From Streptococcus mitis (GTDB lineage Bacteria; Bacillota; Bacilli; Lactobacillales; Streptococcaceae), in the NCBI RefSeq assembly GCF_002005545.1, contig NZ_LBMT01000001.1, forward strand, positions 1,634,301-1,698,300: a stretch of DNA of 64,000 nt. Reading direction: 5' to 3'. Numbering within the stretch: the stretch's first letter is position 1; the number at the start of each line of letters is the position of its first letter. Below the pieces are notes generated by a model. It ran no database searches and was not told the origin of the DNA. It saw only the letters and a program-made list of their open reading frames with translations. The position numbers were made by a program, and so were the translations under genes. Shown piece after piece: positions 45,686-53,944 of the stretch.

Positions 45686-46375
45686 TTAATTTTCGTTTTT
45701 AAGAATTTCTTCTAATTTATGATAATCTTGGACACTATCGATTTCATAGATGCTATTGCCTTCTAATTCTTCAACATAGACATCTAGCTCTTTGATGTTA
45801 TCCTTAACCATATTGTCCCAGTAGAGATCAACAAATTCGCCACTTGCATAAGCCTTATCGATAAAGCTGACAATCTTTTCTGCAGTTGGAGCATCCCAGA
45901 AGGATACACCACTAAGGATGCGACCTGCCTTACTATCAACAGTAATATCTTGAACCTTGTAGTCATCTCCATAGACCAAGAACCATTCGTTGGTACAATC
46001 TTCACGATAAACACTAAAATAAGTCGAACGAGTCAAATCATTGCGGAACATATTTTTGAAGAGATAGTTATCCGCATCAATAACATAACTGTTGGCCAAT
46101 TCTTCTTTTACAAGATAGAGAGAGTAAAAGTTATTGTAGTCAGCGTATTTATCATTGAAAACGAGGCGAACTCCATATTTCTCTTTCAAGTAATCGAATT
46201 GTTCTTTAAGGTAACCAACGATGATGATGATGTCATTGATTCCTTTTTCTTTGAGAAACTCAATTTGGTATTCAATCAAGGGTTTTTGATTAACCTGAAC
46301 CAAGGCTTTAGGGGTATTTTCAGTCATAGGACGCAAGCGAGTTCCTAATCCCGCTGCTAAGATAATGGCTTTCAT
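45686..46375 (-). CDS. licC: CTP:phosphocholine cytidylyltransferase LicC
   Basis: LicC makes CDP-choline from phosphocholine and CTP for decorating teichoic acids. The 229-residue nucleotidyltransferase starts MKAIILAAGLGTRLRPMTEN, followed by PKALVQVNQKPLIEYQ, the classic GlmU/RmlA-type site, and has IDADNYLF with a metal-binding aspartate. It is the last gene of tarI-tarJ-licA-licB-licC, 11 bp after licB. Confidence 0.95.
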   Translation of the reverse strand: MKAIILAAGLGTRLRPMTENTPKALVQVNQKPLIEYQIEFLKEKGINDIIIIVGYLKEQFDYLKEKYGVRLVFNDKYADYNNFYSLYLVKEELANSYVIDADNYLFKNMFRNDLTRSTYFSVYREDCTNEWFLVYGDDYKVQDITVDSKAGRILSGVSFWDAPTAEKIVSFIDKAYASGEFVDLYWDNMVKDNIKELDVYVEELEGNSIYEIDSVQDYHKLEEILKNEN

Positions 46376-46386
46376 ACGAATCTCCT

Positions 46387-47265
46387 TTATTCTTTAATAA
46401 TAATATAAACTCCAGCAATAACGACAAGTGACGTAATAATTGTCAGCATATCTAGCGGTGCACCCAAGAAAACAACTGCAAACAAGACAGTCCAAACTAC
46501 ATAGCTCACGTTCAATCCTGTAGCTTTAGCAGGTTGCAAGCGATTGATAGCGATATAATAAGCCAAGTAGGAAATCATATCAAATGCTGCAAAGACAATC
46601 ATAAGACCTAGCAATTGTCCATTGGCCACTTCTGCAAATGACTGATGAGAGAAGAGCACAATCACAAGATAGGACAAGAATGAAGTTACTTGACGGATTA
46701 AGAGGGCTTCGATTTCACTCAATTCACTTTCCATGGCAAAGGAGCTAAGGACACTCTCACTCCCCCATGCAATGGCACAAACCAAAGCACAGAGAATGCC
46801 AATGTAGAAGGAATTGACCTGTTCAACCTTATAGGTCTGAGCAATAATCCCTCCAATAATCAAGACAATCCCAAACACAGTATTTTTTGAAATCTTGTGT
46901 TTCAAAAAGAAGAAAGCCAATAAAACTGAAATCGCAGGGTAAATAGCCGATACAGATGAGGCTAAGGAACTTCCGATATACTTAACCGCATAAAGATTGG
47001 CCTGCATTCCGATAGGACCTGCTAGCAAGGCTCCGATGATAACACTAACATTGCGAATATTTAAGAAAATTGAGAGACGAACTTTTCCTTCTTTCACCAA
47101 GAGAAAAGCTAGTAAGATAAAGATACTCAAGAAATCGTGAGCAGCGGCCACCACAAAGGGCGACAAATCTGTAAAAATCGAAAAGATATAAGCACTAATC
47201 GTTAGACCTAAACCCCAGAAAATACCTGAGAGTAGACCAAAAGAAACTCCATTTTTATTTTTCAT
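46387..47265 (-). CDS. licB: Choline transporter LicB
   Basis: LicB is a ten-segment membrane protein of the drug/metabolite (EamA) transporter superfamily that imports choline in pneumococcus. The 292-residue protein has two EamA halves (about 10-140 and 155-290). The ATG at 47265 follows GGAGG at six bases and lies inside the 3' end of licA, so the genes overlap by 11 bp. Assignment rests on operon position and family. Confidence 0.93.
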   Translation of the reverse strand: MKNKNGVSFGLLSGIFWGLGLTISAYIFSIFTDLSPFVVAAAHDFLSIFILLAFLLVKEGKVRLSIFLNIRNVSVIIGALLAGPIGMQANLYAVKYIGSSLASSVSAIYPAISVLLAFFFLKHKISKNTVFGIVLIIGGIIAQTYKVEQVNSFYIGILCALVCAIAWGSESVLSSFAMESELSEIEALLIRQVTSFLSYLVIVLFSHQSFAEVANGQLLGLMIVFAAFDMISYLAYYIAINRLQPAKATGLNVSYVVWTVLFAVVFLGAPLDMLTIITSLVVIAGVYIIIKE

Positions 47266-48124
47266 CAGAACCTCCATAATATGACAAACCTTTAACAGCT
47301 CTTTGGTAACGACTCACACCATAGTCACCAAAATCTGCACCTTGCTCTTCTTTGTAGACTGTCCATAGACTCCAAATAGCATCTTGCAAAATTTTATAGA
47401 TTGCAATCTTTTCACGAGAGACAGGTGTTTGCTCACTCTCATAGTGAGACAAGAAGTCTTCTTCCTCTTGACGAGTGAATTCAGACTCTAAAAAGAGGGC
47501 AGCCAAATCCCACATTGGATCGTTCATTGATGAATATTCCCAGTCAATCAGATAAAGTCGTCCTTGTGGTGACTCGATAAAGTTTTCAGGCACCAAATCG
47601 ATATGACAAGATTTTCTGTCAACACCTAAGTCAGCCAGTCTTTTCTCTAAGGAGAAGACTTCTTCTCGAACAGCTTCATAGTTGACATAAGGGATTTTCG
47701 CTTCAATCAAGGATTCGTATTTTTTGATTTCTTCAAAAGGAGCAAATTCTCCTCTTAACTCCTTACCAGATGCATGAATAGTTTGTAATATTGGAGCAAT
47801 TTTGTCAAATTTGGTCTTGATTGACGTTGAATCAAGCGTAATCGCAGATTCGATATACTCATTTACTTTGATACCAGCATCAATATCAAAAAGATAATTT
47901 TTTACATCTAGGTCTAAATCTTTAAGTAGTTCAAGATTGTACTTTTCATCTTGACGATTGATCAGCTTTTCTGTCCCTTTACCAAAGAACTTAACGATGT
48001 ATTGCTTATTTGTTGTTTTGACCAAATAGTTTTGATTGGTCATTCCCCCCAGTTGTTCAACACTGAGGACTTCCTCTTCTTGACTAAGTAGGGAAGAAAT
48101 TTTTTCTTTAATGATTTTCTCCAC
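47255..48124 (-). CDS. licA: Choline kinase LicA
   Basis: LicA phosphorylates choline, the first step of the LicA-LicC route to CDP-choline. The 289-residue protein has the choline-kinase/APH fold: GGMTNQNYLVKT near residue 25, the catalytic Brenner motif HIDLVPENF, and the metal site LIDWEYSSMNDPMWDLA. It begins 17 bp after tarJ. Confidence 0.96.
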   Translation of the reverse strand: MEKIIKEKISSLLSQEEEVLSVEQLGGMTNQNYLVKTTNKQYIVKFFGKGTEKLINRQDEKYNLELLKDLDLDVKNYLFDIDAGIKVNEYIESAITLDSTSIKTKFDKIAPILQTIHASGKELRGEFAPFEEIKKYESLIEAKIPYVNYEAVREEVFSLEKRLADLGVDRKSCHIDLVPENFIESPQGRLYLIDWEYSSMNDPMWDLAALFLESEFTRQEEEDFLSHYESEQTPVSREKIAIYKILQDAIWSLWTVYKEEQGADFGDYGVSRYQRAVKGLSYYGGSDEK

Positions 48125-48140
48125 AATTAACCTCCAGCAC

Positions 48141-49163
48141 TTATACTTCCCACTTAAACACGGTTTTAAAGGCTGTGTTTAAATCGGTTGCAAAGACACG
48201 GTGAATATCTTTAATTTCTCTTACAGGTTCTTCTAGATAAAGGATATTTTTAAGACGATTGGCGAATTTCTTGACTTCCATCATTTGGATGGCATTTTCA
48301 AAATCAATGCGACCAGAACGAGAGGAACCAACCAAGAGCAAGCCTTTTTCTAAGGCATCGCGTGTATTGAGATTGACTTTATACTCGCTAACACCCATCA
48401 TGAGAATCGTTCCCTGAGGACGAATATAGCGAATTAAGTCATTAATGGCTGGTCCAGTACCATCACCACCACAACACTCAAAAGCATGGTCAAAGGCCAA
48501 ATCTTCAGGAATATTATCAGTAATATAGCATTCTTTGGCAAATGAGAAAAGTTCCAACTTTTCCCAATGACGACCAATAACCACAATCTCTGCTTCTGGC
48601 AAAGTATAGTTGATAATATTGGCAACCACAAAAGCTAAACTTCCATCTCCGATAACAGCAATTCGGTCCCGCTTGCTATGAGCAAGGGTCAATAGACGAT
48701 TCATAGCGTGCATGCCGACACTGACAAACTCTGTAATCGCTGCAACCGTATCTTCAATAGCATCATAAGCCACCACACGGTCTTTAGGGAGAGAAACAAA
48801 CTCTCTCATAAAGCCATCAAATCCACTAGACAAGAAATGGGTCCCTGTCATGTAGTTCTCATAGAATTCTTCATCACTCTGCATAGGAGGCTGATTAGGA
48901 ATCATGACAACTTTTTGACCAACTTCGTAGGTTCCTGTAGGGTCAGAAATAACGGTTCCACATGACTCGTGAATCATTGCCATTGGAAGCTTTTTATTCA
49001 AAACCTTGGGATCACGTTTTCCCTGGTAGTAACGCTGATCCGCATGACAGACAGCCATGTAGTTGGGACGGATAAGGATATGATTTTCTTGGTCAATAGC
49101 CTCTTCCTGATATTTGACATTGATAAACTTAGGCTTAGTTAGTTGATAAATTTGATTAATCAT
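48141..49163 (-). CDS. tarJ: Ribulose-5-phosphate reductase TarJ
   Basis: TarJ reduces ribulose 5-phosphate to ribitol 5-phosphate with NADPH, giving the ribitol unit of teichoic acid. The 340-residue zinc-alcohol-dehydrogenase-like protein has CHADQRYYQGKRDP, AMIHESCGTV and a nucleotide-binding VIGDGSLAFVVANI. The ATG at 49163 is four bases after the tarI stop; an in-frame TTG upstream is rejected. It works in sequence with TarI. Confidence 0.94.
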   Translation of the reverse strand: MINQIYQLTKPKFINVKYQEEAIDQENHILIRPNYMAVCHADQRYYQGKRDPKVLNKKLPMAMIHESCGTVISDPTGTYEVGQKVVMIPNQPPMQSDEEFYENYMTGTHFLSSGFDGFMREFVSLPKDRVVAYDAIEDTVAAITEFVSVGMHAMNRLLTLAHSKRDRIAVIGDGSLAFVVANIINYTLPEAEIVVIGRHWEKLELFSFAKECYITDNIPEDLAFDHAFECCGGDGTGPAINDLIRYIRPQGTILMMGVSEYKVNLNTRDALEKGLLLVGSSRSGRIDFENAIQMMEVKKFANRLKNILYLEEPVREIKDIHRVFATDLNTAFKTVFKWEV

Positions 49164-49167
49164 TTTA

Positions 49168-49875
49168 CTAGTCTTTCTCAATCATACTTTTTGCAATCTT
49201 CAAATCTGTTACGGTTGTAATTTTTAGATTTGAATATTCACCTTTGGCCAAGGCTACATCTTTTCCTTTAATGACAAAGATTTTACATGCATCTGTCAGG
49301 ATTTCCTTCTCTTCAGCAGAGAGAGAACCGTAAAGGTCCATGAAGTCCTTGCAACGGAATGTTTGAGGTGTTTGTCCTTGATAAAGGTGAGCACGATTTG
49401 GAATATCTGTAATAAATTGACCGTTAGTGCTTTCAACGATAGTATCAACCGCTTCTACCACTGTGTCCACTGCGTCATGATTTTGGGCAAGTTTGATATT
49501 GTCTTGAATCATGCGAAGTGTAATAAATGGACGAACAGAATCGTGGGTAACAACGATATCCTCTGGAGTAAGCGGACGATAAGCATCGATAGCTTCAATG
49601 ATTTTCTCAATACTCGTATTACGGTCAGCACCACCCTTTGTAATGATGATACGTTCCTTATGAAGAGGAAGATATTTATCTACAAGATCTTCTGCATGAG
49701 AAACCCAGTCTCCATGAACCCCAACTATAATTTTTTCAATACTTGGTTCCAAGACAAATTTTTCAATTGTATGAATCAAGATAGGTCGATCACCTAGCTC
49801 TAAAAATTGTTTTGGCAAGTTACTGATTCCCATGCGTGTGCCAGTTCCACCAGCAAGAATTCCTGCATAAATCAT
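49168..49875 (-). CDS. tarI: Ribitol-5-phosphate cytidylyltransferase TarI
   Basis: TarI activates ribitol 5-phosphate with CTP to CDP-ribitol. The 235-residue IspD-like enzyme starts MIYAGILAGGTGTRMGISNLPKQ, with the nucleotide-binding glycine loop and lysine, then THDSVRPF and the later LYQGQTPQTF. It is first in the operon tarI-tarJ-licA-licB-licC, behind AAAGGAG, a proximal promoter and a CiaR-controlled distal promoter. Confidence 0.95.
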   Translation of the reverse strand: MIYAGILAGGTGTRMGISNLPKQFLELGDRPILIHTIEKFVLEPSIEKIIVGVHGDWVSHAEDLVDKYLPLHKERIIITKGGADRNTSIEKIIEAIDAYRPLTPEDIVVTHDSVRPFITLRMIQDNIKLAQNHDAVDTVVEAVDTIVESTNGQFITDIPNRAHLYQGQTPQTFRCKDFMDLYGSLSAEEKEILTDACKIFVIKGKDVALAKGEYSNLKITTVTDLKIAKSMIEKD

Positions 49876-49916
49876 CTATTTTCTCCTTTTTCTTACTAAA
49901 AAAACTTATTCTCTCT

Positions 49917-49946
49917 ATTATACCACAATCTAGTCCTATCATGAAA
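49917..49946 (-). promoter_or_regulatory. Proximal promoter of lic1 (P2)
   Basis: On the minus strand TTTCAT and TATAAT (49917-49922) are 18 bp apart, about 42 nt upstream of tarI. The -35 is weak. A GC-containing hairpin (49957-49983, ACCCTCC...GGAGGGT) lies just upstream, between this and the CiaR promoter, and could attenuate transcripts from the distal start. Confidence 0.6.
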
Positions 49947-50084
49947 GAAATACCGACCCTCCCGTTCTAGAATAGGAGGGTTAAGCAGTTCTATTATTCA
50001 AAGAAACTAGCCCATTTCTAGTAATAACCAGGAATTCTGTAGTCATTACTAATAAATGGCTGTGAAATTTTAGAGTTCTTCAGA

Positions 50085-50114
50085 ATAATATACTTTCCTT
50101 AAAGAAAACTTAAA
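50085..50114 (-). promoter_or_regulatory. CiaR-binding distal promoter of lic1
   Basis: On the minus strand 50098-50114 reads TTTAAG-TTTTC-TTTAAG, an exact CiaR direct repeat (TTTAAG-N5-TTTAAG). A -10-like TATATT or TATTAT follows within seven bases (50085-50092), so the first repeat occupies the -35 position. CiaRH control of lic1 is established in S. pneumoniae. Confidence 0.88.
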
Positions 50115-50150
50115 ATTAAGCTTTGAAACTTCAAAGTGATCACTTGACTT

Positions 50151-50255
50151 ATACTCAATGAAAATCAAAAAGCAAACTAGGAAGCTAGCCGTAAGCTGTA
50201 CTTGAGTACGGTAAGGCGACGCTGACGTGGTTTGAATTTGATTTTCGAAGAGTAT
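50151..50255 (-). repeat. BOX element, boxA-boxC form
   Basis: This 105-bp repeat starts ATACTCAATGAAAATCAAA and ends GATTTTCGAAGAGTAT, so boxA is at the right and the element is on the minus strand. It has no boxB module. BOX repeats are specific to pneumococcus and its close relatives. A second copy in opposite orientation is at 53755-53859. Confidence 0.93.
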
Positions 50256-50287
50256 TACTGCCCTTCATTTCTTATTAGCTGACTTTA

Positions 50288-50296
50288 TGATATAAT
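50288..50296 (+). promoter_or_regulatory. Promoter of the tacF remnant
   Basis: TGATATAAT is a perfect extended -10, 20 nt before the tacF ATG and just downstream of the BOX element. Confidence 0.65.
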
Positions 50297-50315
50297 GAAA
50301 AACGAGGTAAATTGA

Positions 50316-50555
50316 ATGAAAAGTATAAAATTAAATGCTCTATCCTACATGGGAATTCGTGTCTTGAATATTATTTTTCCCATCTTAACTGGTACCTACG
50401 TTGCGCATGTCTTGGACCGAACTGACTATGGTTACTTCAACTCAGTCGACACAATTTTGTCATTTTTCTTGCCCTTTGCGACTTATGGGGTCTATAACTA
50501 CGGTTTACGGGCCATCAGTAATGTCAAGGATAACAAAAAAGATCTGAATAGAACC
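50316..50555 (+). pseudogene. tacF: tacF, truncated by an insertion sequence
   Basis: The first ~79 codons match the N-terminus of TacF, the teichoic-acid repeat-unit flippase (MATE/PST-type, normally ~490 residues), starting MKSIKLNALSYMGIRVLN and ending DNKKDLNR where IS sequence begins. Three or so of the usual membrane segments remain, so no transport function is possible. The remainder of tacF is not found after the IS; an aquaporin gene follows instead. In S. pneumoniae TacF is essential and ties teichoic acid export to choline. The ATG follows ACGAGG. Confidence 0.9.
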
Positions 50556-50610
50556 TGAACTGCACCCCAAAAGTTAGACATAAAAATCTAACTTTTGAGG
50601 TGCTTTTATT

Positions 50611-50976
50611 ATGAAATTAACTTATGATGATAAAGTTCAGATCTATGAACTTAGAAAACAAGGATATAGCTTAGAGAAGCTTTCAAATAAATTTGGGATA
50701 AACAATTCTAATATTAGGTACATGATTAAATTGATTGATCGTTATGGAATAGAGTTCGTCAAAAAAGGAAAGAATTGTTACTATTCTCCTGAACTAAAAC
50801 AAGAGATTATTGATAAAGTTCTTCTTGAGGGGCATTCACAAATTAGGGCGTCTCTGGATTATGCTCTTCCAAGTAGTGGATTACTTTCTAATTGGCTGGC
50901 ACAATATAAGAAAAACGGAAATTGTTCAAGGACTGGTAACAGAGTTTTCTTTAGATATTCTTCTAAAGATTATTAA
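50611..50976 (+). pseudogene. IS3-family OrfA, 3' end altered by deletion
   Basis: The first ~105 residues are a normal IS150/IS861-type OrfA with two helix-turn-helix units ([20 protein letters not shown] and following). After LAQYKKNG the frame runs into sequence that belongs to OrfB in another frame. The leucine-zipper part expected in OrfA is missing. The OrfB frame is +1 relative to OrfA rather than the -1 used in programmed frameshifting, which supports an internal deletion. Confidence 0.75.
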
Positions 50977-51782
50977 GCTTGCCCGTTCAACCTATTATTG
51001 CCACTTAAAACAGCTGGATCAAAGCGATAAAGATTATGATATTAAAGCTGAAATTCAGTCAATTTATACTGAGCATAAAGGAAATTACGGCTATCGTCGC
51101 ATGACTCTAGAATTACGAAATCGTGGCTTCGTAGTGAACCATAAGAAGGCGCAGCGTCTGATGAAAGTACTTGGTTTAACGGCTCGAATTCGCCGTAAAC
51201 GGAAGTATTCTTCATACCAAGGAGATGTTGGCAAGAAAGCAGATAATCTTATTCAACGTCAATTTGAAGCAACCAAACTAATGCAAAAATGCTACACAGA
51301 TGTGACAAAATTTGCCATTCCAGCAAGTAGACTAAAGCTTTATTTATCACCAGTTTTAGATGGCTTTAACAGCGAAATTATCTCCTACAATCTTTCTACT
51401 TCGCCGAACTTAGTACAAATGAAAGCTATGCTAGAACAAGCCTTTACAGAGAACCATTACGAAAATACAATTCTCCATAGTGACCGAGGAGGGCAATACC
51501 AACACGATTTCTATCATCATTTTTTAAAGAATAAGGGAATCCAGCCATCTATGTCACGTAAGGGAAATAGCCCAGATAACGGTATGATGGAATCTTTCTT
51601 TGGCATTCTTAAGTCTGAAATGTTTTATGGTTATGAGAATACGTTTCAGTCACTTGAACACTTGGAACAAGCTATTGTAGACTATATTGATTACTACAAT
51701 TGATTACTACAACAACAAACGAATTAAGGTAAAACTAAAAGGACTTAGCCCCGTACAATACAGAACTAAATCCTTTGCTTAA
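50924..51782 (+). pseudogene. IS3-family OrfB transposase, frameshifted near its 3' end
   Basis: The rve/DDE core is present: CYTDVTKF for the first aspartate, LHSDRGGQYQH for the second and SPDNGMMESFFGILKSE for the glutamate. A perfect 13-bp tandem duplication (attgattactaca at 51686-51698 and 51699-51711) then shifts the frame and creates a TGA at 51701. The displaced tail NNKRIKVKLKGLSPVQYR continues in another frame to a stop at about 51782. OrfB begins in what is left after the upstream deletion, without its own clear start. Confidence 0.85.
51686..51711. repeat. 13-bp tandem duplication that breaks OrfB
   Basis: attgattactaca is repeated exactly twice. Removing one copy restores the reading frame DYIDYYNNKRIK, so this is a recent slippage or duplication event. 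Confidence 0.92.
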
Positions 51783-51870
51783 ATAATTGTCTAACTTTTT
51801 GGGGTCAGTACAATATTATGCGTTTTTAATTTTTCTTCAATCCATTAAAATAGATAGAGAACTCAATTTC

Positions 51871-52740
51871 TTATAGATAAAGGAATTTGAAAATAGCTAC
51901 TGCCGCAATTGCTGCTGCGATAGGTGCTACTACTGGTACCCAAGAATACCACCATTTTGAATCGCCTTTGTGCTCACCAAGAACTGATTTTGGAAGGAAA
52001 GCATGAAGGAGACGTGGTCCCAAGTCACGGGCTGGGTTCAAAGCAGGTCCTGTAGGTCCACCAAGTGATGTTACCAAGGCCATAACAAGGAATCCAAGTG
52101 CCAAGTGAGCTACTGAAAGTCCTGAAGCAGTATGTGGTGCTACTTGGGCCTTGATTGCTAAATCAGAAAAGTCAACATTTTGACCTGCTTGACTAGCCAT
52201 TTGTTTCATGTATTGAAGCACTTCAGAACCAAAGAAGTTTTTAGTCATTCCAAGGGCTGCAAAGAAAAGAACAAATGATCCAACAAACTCATTTACAAAA
52301 CCATTAACAGTTGCTGCAAAATGTGATTCTTTTGTACCATTATCCAAACTTGAAATTGTTGAGAAAGTACCCAAAATGTTGTTTGGATTTTCAGTTTTCA
52401 AGTAGTATGGGCGGTGTGTTGCCACAACCAAGGCTTGACCAAAGATAGCACCCAAAACTTGTGCAATGATATAAGGCGCAACTTGTACCCAAGGGAAAAG
52501 ACCGCTGATTGCAAGTCCAAGAGTGAAGGCTGGGTTGATGTGATTTCCAGATACGTTACCAAACATTAATGCTGGGATCATAACCCCCATACCATAACCA
52601 ACAGCGATAACGATCCAGCCACTTTGGTGACCTTTCGTACCTTTAAGTTCAACGTTGGCAACTGCACCATTTCCAAGAATGATCAAAATAGCAGTTCCCA
52701 AAAATTCAGTGGCATATTTAATTGCCCATGTGAAATCCAT
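51871..52740 (-). CDS. Aquaporin/glyceroporin (MIP family)
   Basis: The 289-residue channel has six membrane segments and both family boxes as HINPAFTLG (near residue 67) and LNPARDLGPR (near 235), with NPA intact. It has an extended loop of about 35 residues between the halves, as in the large lactococcal Gla-type channels that pass water and glycerol. AAGGAG precedes the ATG. In this chromosome it replaces the licD genes that usually follow tacF in pneumococcus. Confidence 0.92.
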   Translation of the reverse strand: MDFTWAIKYATEFLGTAILIILGNGAVANVELKGTKGHQSGWIVIAVGYGMGVMIPALMFGNVSGNHINPAFTLGLAISGLFPWVQVAPYIIAQVLGAIFGQALVVATHRPYYLKTENPNNILGTFSTISSLDNGTKESHFAATVNGFVNEFVGSFVLFFAALGMTKNFFGSEVLQYMKQMASQAGQNVDFSDLAIKAQVAPHTASGLSVAHLALGFLVMALVTSLGGPTGPALNPARDLGPRLLHAFLPKSVLGEHKGDSKWWYSWVPVVAPIAAAIAAVAIFKFLYL

Positions 52741-53003
52741 TTGATAGATTCTCCTTAAAATTTTTTAGATAATCCTTATTCTATCAATTTTTACATCTTT
52801 TAGCAACTACTTTCCCGAAAGATTGTGACAGAAAACGATTCCAAAACATATAAACTAATCTTTGTTTTCAAGATATTCCCAGCTCATTATGTTATCTGAG
52901 CTAATCTGATGCTTTTATGTCAATTCCTACTGATACATAGTATAGGGAATAAGAAGTATCTTTCCCCATTCACCCATAAGAGTTTTGCTATGAAAACAAA
53001 ACT
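52741..53003. other. Intergenic region between aquaporin and mgtC remnant
   Basis: This AT-rich stretch holds the aquaporin leader (ribosome site AAGGAG; no firm promoter identified) and, at 52979-53005, a hairpin with a perfect 9-bp stem AGAGTTTTG/CAAAACTCT, which overlaps the mgtC stop and may act as a terminator. I see no gene or repeat in the rest. Confidence 0.5.
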
Positions 53004-53683
53004 CTATCTTTCTAATGAAACAATCTTAACCTGATTTATATAAAAATTGTCGTCACATTGCCATAAAACCTCAGCCATATTTTTGTAAGAAATGGATTTA
53101 TCGTGATTTGCTCTAATCGTAAGATTATAACCACTTTTATTCCTATCCATGTCAATATTTAGATTGTAAAATCCCTTCTGTTCAATGAGAATATTCAAGG
53201 TATCTATTGAAGGTTTATTGGTTACAAATCCAGTCATTCTGATATGATAATGGGTATCGCTTTTCAAAAATTTGGAGCTACTTTTCTGAACAGAGACAAC
53301 AATTAGACTACAAAATAAGCCTAGAAAAGCAAAACCTGCTCCAATCGCCATTCCAATCCCTGCAGTTGCCCAAATACCGGCTGCTGTGGTGATACCGCTA
53401 ATTTTTTATCCCTCATGAAAATAATACCGCCACCAATGAAACTAATTCCACTGACAATTTGGGCCGCAACCCTAGAAGTATCATAATTAGGCGTATCCAA
53501 GAAAGCTTCTTTTGATAAAATCATCATTAAAGTTGCAGTTAAGGCAACCAAAATATGAGTCTTTCTCCCAGCCTACTTGTGCTTAGATTTTCTTTCATAG
53601 CCAATAATAAAACCAGAAAAACAAGACAATAAAATGAGAATAATGTGTCGGACTTCAATCAGTAGAGCTATCGTATCAAGCAT
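53004..53683 (-). pseudogene. MgtC/SapB family gene with nonsense and frameshift mutations
   Basis: The reading frame begins MLDTIALLIEVRHIIL behind GGAGGG at 53683, passes GFIIGYERKSKHK, and meets TAG. It then continues in frame with AGRKTHILVALTATLMM to RDKK, where a run of six A (53405-53412 region) is one base short; the remainder SGITTAAGIWATAGIGMAIGAG and the C-terminal ACT-like domain lie in another frame. Both breaks are single events in an otherwise full-length ~226-residue gene. MgtC proteins are inner-membrane modulators linked to magnesium and virulence in other bacteria. Confidence 0.88.
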
Positions 53684-53754
53684 TATTTCCCTCCTCTATC
53701 ACTCATAATTTTATATTATAGTCCTAGTTATAACTTTTTTCAAGAGAATATATT

Positions 53755-53859
53755 ATACTCTTCGAAAATCAAATTCAAACCACGTCAACGTCGCCTTGCC
53801 GTACTCAAGTACAGCCTGCGGCTAGTTTCCTAGTTTGCCCTTTGATTTTCATTGAGTAT
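53755..53859 (+). repeat. BOX element, boxA-boxC form
   Basis: This 105-bp copy starts ATACTCTTCGAAAATC and ends TTTTCATTGAGTAT, with boxA left. It is in opposite orientation to the copy at 50151-50255, and the pair brackets the tacF-IS-aquaporin-mgtC block. Confidence 0.93.
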
Positions 53860-53884
53860 TAGTTAAAAATGGTACTTTTTAAAA

Positions 53885-53930
53885 CAAAAAACCGCAATTA
53901 TCCTCTAGAGTCATAACTTGCAGTTTTCTG
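53885..53930 (-). terminator. Terminator of the TPR gene
   Basis: On the minus strand AAAACTGCAAGTTATGA pairs with ATAATTGCGGTTTT around the loop, followed by TTTTGTTTT, shortly after the TPR gene stop. Confidence 0.75.
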
Positions 53931-53944
53931 TAACTAATGGATTC

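Larger units (their letters stand above)
50556..51812 (+). mobile_element. IS861-like IS3-family element, internally deleted
   Basis: Imperfect inverted repeats bound the element: TGAACTGCACCCCAAAAGTT at 50556 and, reversed, TGTACTGACCCCAAAAAGTT ending at 51812. No flanking target duplication is seen (left flank gaacc, right flank atatt), which is consistent with a deletion on one side. Length 1257 bp is about 185 bp short of IS861 as I remember it (1442 bp). The transposase frames are damaged, so it is probably not autonomous. Confidence 0.85.

Noticed and set aside
49957..49983. Hairpin ACCCTCC...GGAGGGT as a terminator
   Set aside because: Neither strand has a clear T run after it, so it is recorded only as a possible leader structure in the lic1 promoter entry.
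50924..50960. Programmed -1 frameshift between OrfA and OrfB of the IS3-family element
   Set aside because: OrfB is in the +1 frame relative to OrfA and the A run has only five A before C, so a deletion explains the frames better than a functional slippery site.
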